NCBI RefSeq assembly: GCF_900104395.1
Contig: NZ_FMXX01000053.1
Length of the DNA: 12,287 nucleotides
Strand: one strand, 5' to 3'
From: Fusobacterium_C necrophorum
GTDB taxonomy: Bacteria > Fusobacteriota > Fusobacteriia > Fusobacteriales > Fusobacteriaceae
Below are positions 9,020 through 12,287 of this stretch, in pieces. The stretch's first letter is position 1, and the number at the start of each line of letters is the position of its first letter. Under the pieces are notes generated by a model, which ran no database searches, was not told the DNA's origin, and saw only the letters and a program-made list of their open reading frames with translations. Both the position numbers and the translations under genes were made by a program.

Positions 9020-10748
9020 GACTTCCTCCTTTTTGGAAATTTTCCAATTCTTCCTGTTCTTTATACATCCTTTGATACAATCCTTCCTCAGCATATAGAC
9101 TTTCATGCTTTCCTGCTTGGACTACCCGTCCTTTTTCCATGACATAAATTTTATCCGCCTTTCGAATGGAAGGTAAACGATGACTGATGTATACTACTGT
9201 CTTCGTTTTTGCCAATTCATAAATAACCGATAAAATAATTTCCTCCGATTCAATATCCACATTGGAGTTTGCCTCATCAAAAATATAAATTTCCGCATTA
9301 TGTAACAAAGCCCTCGCTAAGGATAGACGTTGAGCCTGCCCCCCTGAAACATTTTTTCCTTGTGATAACAATAGGGTATCCAAGCCGTCTTTCTCCTGCA
9401 AAAATTTCCACATACTTACTTTTTCCAAGGCATCTATCATCATTTCTTCAGTAGCTTCCGGATTTCCCATCAATAAGTTTTCTTTTACAGTTCCTGAAAA
9501 AATATGTCCGTCGTGAGTAATTCTTAAGATGTGCTTTGTAATTTCTCCCGCTTTTAAACTTCGAATATCCGTATCCCCCACAAAAATCTGTTTGACTCCT
9601 ACTTGCATTTCTCCGGATAATAAAGAAGCAAAAGTAGATTTTCCACATCCGGAATGCCCGACAATCGCAGTCAATTTTCCTGCGTCTAAGCTTAAATTCA
9701 AGCCGTCCAATGCCTTAGTTCCATCCTGATAGTGATACACTAGATTTTTTACATGAATAGGACTTCCCTTTGGATATTCTTCTTCTCCTAACGATTTTTC
9801 TTCTTCTTTTTGTAGAAAATTCATCATATTTTCTGCCGCTGCAACTCCTGTCATCGCAACGTGAAATTGTGCTGTCAAAGTTCTCATAGGAATGAAAAAT
9901 TCAGGAGCCAACATAAAGATAAACAAAAGTCCAAATAGAGCTAAATCCCCTCTTCTATATGCCAAAATAGCAATAATAACGGCTGCCACGGTTCCTCCAT
10001 AGGCAATCCAGTTGATGACGGCAATCGAGCTCAATTGCATTTTCAACACCTTCATGGTTTGTTTTCGAAATCCCTCCGATAACTCTGCTATTTCTTCTTC
10101 TCGCCTTCCGTCCGTTCCATACACTTTTAGAGTAGTTAAGCCTTGTAAACTATCTAAAAAAAGATTTCCTACACTGGCGTATTTGGACCAATATTTCTTT
10201 TGTACTTGCTTTACCATTCTTAACAATAACTGCAAGGTCAAAGGAATGCTGCAGGCCATAATCAATAGAACTAAAGCTGCTTTTACATTCCAAGGAGCAA
10301 TGACACAAAATAAAATAAGGGAAGAGGCAAAACAATAATAAAATTGTGTTAAATACCCCCCAAAATAATTTTCCAACTGTTCCACACCATCCACTGCCAA
10401 ATGAATTACTTCTTGCGTTTGAAAAGTCTCCTGATAAGAAATCCCCAGACGTAACACTTTTTGATAAATAGCTCTTCTCAGATTTTCCTTCACTTCAGAT
10501 ACTAAAAACCCCAATTTAGAAGCTACTTTTCTCATACACCACTGTTTTATCACAATAATAATGAGCATTCCTCCCATTACAAAAAATAGGTTTGTTGTCC
10601 AATTCTTCTCTAAAATATCTGCTAACAATTTTGCAAATAGAAAAGAAAAGCCGATTCCTGCCAATAGACGATAGCAAGATAAAAATACGCTGTCCTTAAT
10701 ATATTTCTGTGTTTCTCCACAAAAACGATATAGTTGTTTTTCAATCAA
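9006..10748 (-). CDS. CydD-like ABC exporter half (permease-ATPase fusion), TTG start
   Basis: A 580-residue partner of the downstream ABC half, first gene of the operon. The membrane domain has hydrophobic segments at about 24-44, 53-70, 133-175 and 242-287. It contains a CydD-like stretch, SVGNLFLDSLQGLTTLKVYG, at about 192-211. The ATPase domain has Walker A GHSGCGKST (364-372), signature VSGGQ (467-471), Walker B IYIFDE (487-492) and H-loop His 523. At the Q-loop, where most ABC ATPases have Gln, it reads ITHDGHIFSGT with His 412. As I recall, this is shared with CydDC-like pairs of Firmicutes and so is probably a subfamily trait. The frame can be opened at TTG 10757, but AAAGGAG would then sit only 1 nt away. 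TTG 10748 has a 10-nt spacing, and the resulting start MIEKQLYRF fits relatives as I recall them. The gene ends inside the next gene's start. The substrate (thiol, haem or other) cannot be read from sequence. Confidence 0.9.
   Translation of the reverse strand: MIEKQLYRFCGETQKYIKDSVFLSCYRLLAGIGFSFLFAKLLADILEKNWTTNLFFVMGGMLIIIVIKQWCMRKVASKLGFLVSEVKENLRRAIYQKVLRLGISYQETFQTQEVIHLAVDGVEQLENYFGGYLTQFYYCFASSLILFCVIAPWNVKAALVLLIMACSIPLTLQLLLRMVKQVQKKYWSKYASVGNLFLDSLQGLTTLKVYGTDGRREEEIAELSEGFRKQTMKVLKMQLSSIAVINWIAYGGTVAAVIIAILAYRRGDLALFGLLFIFMLAPEFFIPMRTLTAQFHVAMTGVAAAENMMNFLQKEEEKSLGEEEYPKGSPIHVKNLVYHYQDGTKALDGLNLSLDAGKLTAIVGHSGCGKSTFASLLSGEMQVGVKQIFVGDTDIRSLKAGEITKHILRITHDGHIFSGTVKENLLMGNPEATEEMMIDALEKVSMWKFLQEKDGLDTLLLSQGKNVSGGQAQRLSLARALLHNAEIYIFDEANSNVDIESEEIILSVIYELAKTKTVVYISHRLPSIRKADKIYVMEKGRVVQAGKHESLYAEEGLYQRMYKEQEELENFQKGGSHEAK
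9025..9029 (-). promoter_or_regulatory. Ribosome binding site of the second ABC gene
   Basis: GGAGG lies inside the end of the upstream ABC gene, 5 nt before the ATG at 9019. It selects this start over the in-frame upstream ATG at 9106, which would overlap the partner gene by about 100 nt. Confidence 0.75.
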
Positions 10749-10758
10749 CGGACTCAAG

Positions 10759-10764
10759 CTCCTT
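10759..10764 (-). promoter_or_regulatory. Ribosome binding site deciding the TTG start of the first ABC gene
   Basis: AAGGAG on the minus strand lies 1 nt from TTG 10757 but 10 nt from TTG 10748. The spacing favours the second TTG. No ATG is available near this point, so a TTG start seems unavoidable. Confidence 0.6.
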
Positions 10765-10811
10765 TCTTAAACATGTTGTCTTTTTTGATATTTATTTTTA
10801 TATCCCAAGTT

Positions 10812-10840
10812 ATCGTATCGAAAACTATTTTATTTGTCAA
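10812..10840 (-). promoter_or_regulatory. Sigma-70 promoter of the ABC operon
   Basis: A perfect -35 TTGACA (10840-10835), a 17-bp AT-rich spacer and -10 TACGAT (10817-10812; 4 of 6 consensus). Transcription would start near 10805, leaving a leader of about 57 nt. It begins only 20 bp after the stop codon of the decayed exoprotein, with no clear terminator between, so the ABC operon has its own promoter but read-through from upstream is possible. Confidence 0.7.
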
Positions 10841-10859
10841 GTGTATTTTCTTTATCTTT

Positions 10860-11102
10860 TTAATAAAAAAAGCCTTCTCCCTTCCAAACCATATCACTTA
10901 TATCAAAATCATCTTCTGGTGGAGAAGCTGAACTTCCATAAGGAATTCTGTATTTTTCTTTATTTTCAACAATTGACTTTCCTACATATGTTGATATCCC
11001 TCTATTTATCTTCATAGAATTCTTTAATATACTTTTTTTCAGTTCTTTAAATAACATTAATCTTGACTCAGTTTCTGCAACAGTATTTACCTCTCCTCTT
11101 TT
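10860..11102 (-). pseudogene. Exoprotein remnant, last 80 codons (frame 4)
   Basis: An open stretch starting KRGEVNTVAETESRLM and ending DMVWKGEGFFY before TAA at 10862-10860. It has no ribosome site before its internal ATG at 11057, so it is unlikely to be a separate gene. It joins the preceding fragment cleanly if one A is removed from the six-A run at 11104-11099 (minus strand), giving a continuous ...FENSNCIKRGEVNTV.... It therefore looks like the original C-terminus of the large exoprotein. The sequence is hydrophilic with an acidic PPEDDFD patch; I recognise no domain. Confidence 0.6.
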
Positions 11103-11580
11103 TTATACAATTTGAATTTTCAAATATTCCTGAAGGAAAAAATTGTAAAAATCCCTGTTTATCTTCAACATAATAATTATAATTACCATTTTTATCAATA
11201 TCTACAGTATTTATTCTAACTATTACTTCTTTACCTTTTATGCTTTTTTGTAATGTTATATCTATATAATTACTGTCTTTTGTTATACCTGCTTCTTCAT
11301 ACTCTCCTCCTCTTATTCCTGTTGCATAATCTGGATAAATTGTTACTCCACTTTCCGTTATTATTGGATATTTAACTGGAAGTGTAAGTACTGCCTTATT
11401 TGGTAACATACTATTTTGTACTTGGCTTACTTTATTGGTCCCATCTGTTAATAATAATGGTGCTGTTACTAAAGATCCATTTGTTGCTACTGGTGCAGCG
11501 AATAAATTTGGATTTTTATACAATACTAAAGCTGTATTTTCTGCCTTATATACTACCGGAAGAGTATTTCTTGGTTTATA
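11068..11580 (-). pseudogene. Exoprotein remnant, 170-codon middle piece (frame 3)
   Basis: Open from YKPRNTLPVVYKAENT to a stop at 11070-11068. It includes NPNLFAAPVATNG, SGVTIYPDYATGIRGGEYEE and INTVDIDKNGNYNYYVEDKQ. The last 11 residues (KRRGKYCCRN region) are out-of-frame translation after the six-A run. A TTG at 11523 could open a 151-codon frame, but no ribosome site precedes it. The composition suggests beta structure and a secreted protein. I do not recognise a catalytic domain. A toxin-like C-terminal domain is conceivable from its position, but nothing in the sequence proves it. Confidence 0.6.
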
Positions 11581-11831
11581 TTATTCTTTGGCTTATATTC
11601 CAAAAGAAGTTGTTCTCCATTTCCTGCTCCATTAGGTGTATATTCCATGAATTTTAAATGACTACCAACCTTTCTTTCTAAATTAGGCTGTGTCTGTTTT
11701 CCATATTGAAATAATCCTCTTCCTAAAATACCTTTTGAAATTAAATAGTTGTAGATATTTTATCTAGTAAACTATATTTCTCTCCTGTCAGTAGAATAAT
11801 CTCTGCCATCACTGACTACTTCTATGGCTTT
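11553..11831 (-). pseudogene. Exoprotein remnant with interleaved frames
   Basis: Three coding-like pieces in two alternating frames. IEVVSDGRDYST lies near 11827-11789 and stops at TAG 11774-11772. LLTGEKYSLLDKI lies near 11797-11757 in the other frame and ends at TAA 11743-11741. NIYNYLISKGILGRGLF onward runs from 11759 for 68 codons to TAG 11555-11553. The last piece gives a natural-looking chain with GSHLKFMEYTPNGAGNGEQ. The mixture fits small deletions, possibly a larger in-gene deletion joining SDGRDYS to a distant segment. This is inference from reading-frame quality. Confidence 0.5.
11564..11597 (-). repeat. 17-bp imperfect tandem duplication breaking the exoprotein frame
   Basis: TATAAGCCAAAGAATAA (11597-11581) is followed immediately by TATAAACCAAGAAATAC (11580-11564). 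Each begins a YKPKN / YKPRN reading. Because 17 is not a multiple of 3, carrying both copies shifts the frame. Removing either one gives a seamless LLLEYKPRNTLPVVYKAENT. Confidence 0.55.
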
Positions 11832-12287
11832 TCATTCTTACGATATTGGTCTTGAAAGAAATCATTTGTGGGTCTTCCTAAATTCTCTAAACCTTTTTCA
11901 CTTCCATCGGAAACTTTCTTTTGTCTTCCTTCTATCTTTCCTATAATATGGCTTTGCTCTTCTGCTATGGTGCCTATTAAGCCTGCCTTTGTCTTATTTC
12001 CTTCCGATTTGCTATTGATTAGAATATGATGGATTCCTGTTTTCTCATCTACATAGGCTGTTCCATCTTTTACATACCTATTTCCATCTTGATCAATTCC
12101 AATTAATTGTGGGGAGTTCCTTGGGTCTGTATAGATTACTTTTACCGAATAGCCTAAATCTTTGGAGACTCCTTCAAAAGCTTTTGCGATATCTTCTTTC
12201 TTTTCTGCTATTTCTAATCTTGAAGCTATTACATTATGGATTGTTCTTGCTTGTCTTACTTCTCCAAGTTGTTCGAATACATTTCTA
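11822..12287 (-). pseudogene. Filamentous-haemagglutinin / CdiA-like exoprotein fragment (5' part beyond window)
   Basis: Reads openly from the right edge for 154 codons, RNVFEQLGEVRQ to DFFQDQYRKNEKP, then TAG at 11824-11822 and a second in-frame TAG at 11818-11816. It includes DLGYSVKVIYTDPRNSPQLI (about residues 43-62), TAYVDEKTGIHHILIN and LIGTIAEEQSHIIGK. It resembles the region near the C-terminus of large fusobacterial two-partner-secretion haemagglutinins, as I recall them. Those proteins are exported by a TpsB-type outer-membrane transporter, which is not in this window. The chain would continue as IEVVSDGRDYS if one base were restored in AATGAAAAGCCATAG near 11828, so the stop comes from a single-base loss. 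The 5' bulk of the gene is outside the window. Confidence 0.65.

Noticed and set aside
9020..9106. Upstream ATG at 9106 as the start of the second ABC gene
   Set aside because: It would overlap the partner gene by about 100 nt and has no good ribosome site. The ATG at 9019 has GGAGG 5 nt away.
10709..11017. 102-codon plus-strand frame
   Set aside because: It overlaps the ABC promoter and the antisense of the exoprotein remnant. Its Phe/Tyr/Leu-rich text has no domain or ribosome site.
10860..12287. Contact-dependent inhibition toxin-immunity module
   Set aside because: The toxin-bearing gene is broken, and the next gene downstream is an ABC transporter half rather than a small immunity protein.

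Overview
This AT-rich window reads almost entirely on the minus strand. It very probably comes from a Fusobacterium, most likely the F. necrophorum / F. gonidiaformans / F. equinum group. The main evidence is the large minus-strand reading frame at its left. That frame has the characteristic fusobacterial autotransporter N-terminus (charged MVKNQLREVEKNL lead, late signal peptide ending in NAFA, then a short helical region with KSPWASWQFGMNYM) and a fusobacterial-style beta-domain entry (HQYANVQQRI). The species assignment is inference from family resemblance; no search was run.

Layout, in the direction of transcription (right to left). (1) 12287-10860: a decayed C-terminal end of a large secreted exoprotein of the filamentous-haemagglutinin / CdiA type. 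It is broken by at least four frame changes, one coinciding with a 17-bp imperfect tandem duplication and one with a run of six A. (2) 10840-10812: a good sigma-70-like promoter (TTGACA, 17 bp, TACGAT). (3) 10748-7325: a two-gene operon encoding the two halves of a heterodimeric ABC exporter resembling CydD and CydC. The first gene starts at TTG, the genes overlap by 14 nt, and the operon is followed by an intrinsic terminator at about 7194-7150. (4) 7324-6897: a 428-bp non-coding gap holding that terminator and an extended -10 promoter. (5) 6896 to beyond position 1: a type V autotransporter adhesin, intact for at least 2,298 codons, whose C-terminal beta-barrel runs off the left edge.

How the parts relate: the autotransporter is a surface protein carrying its own translocator. 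The exoprotein remnant belongs to two-partner secretion, but no partner transporter or immunity gene is visible here. The ABC pair is an inner-membrane exporter with its own promoter and terminator, so it is probably functionally independent of its neighbours. The locus looks like a surface-protein variable region, with one large adhesin intact and another decaying on either side of a conserved transporter operon. I see no RNA gene, CRISPR array, transposase or phage gene.
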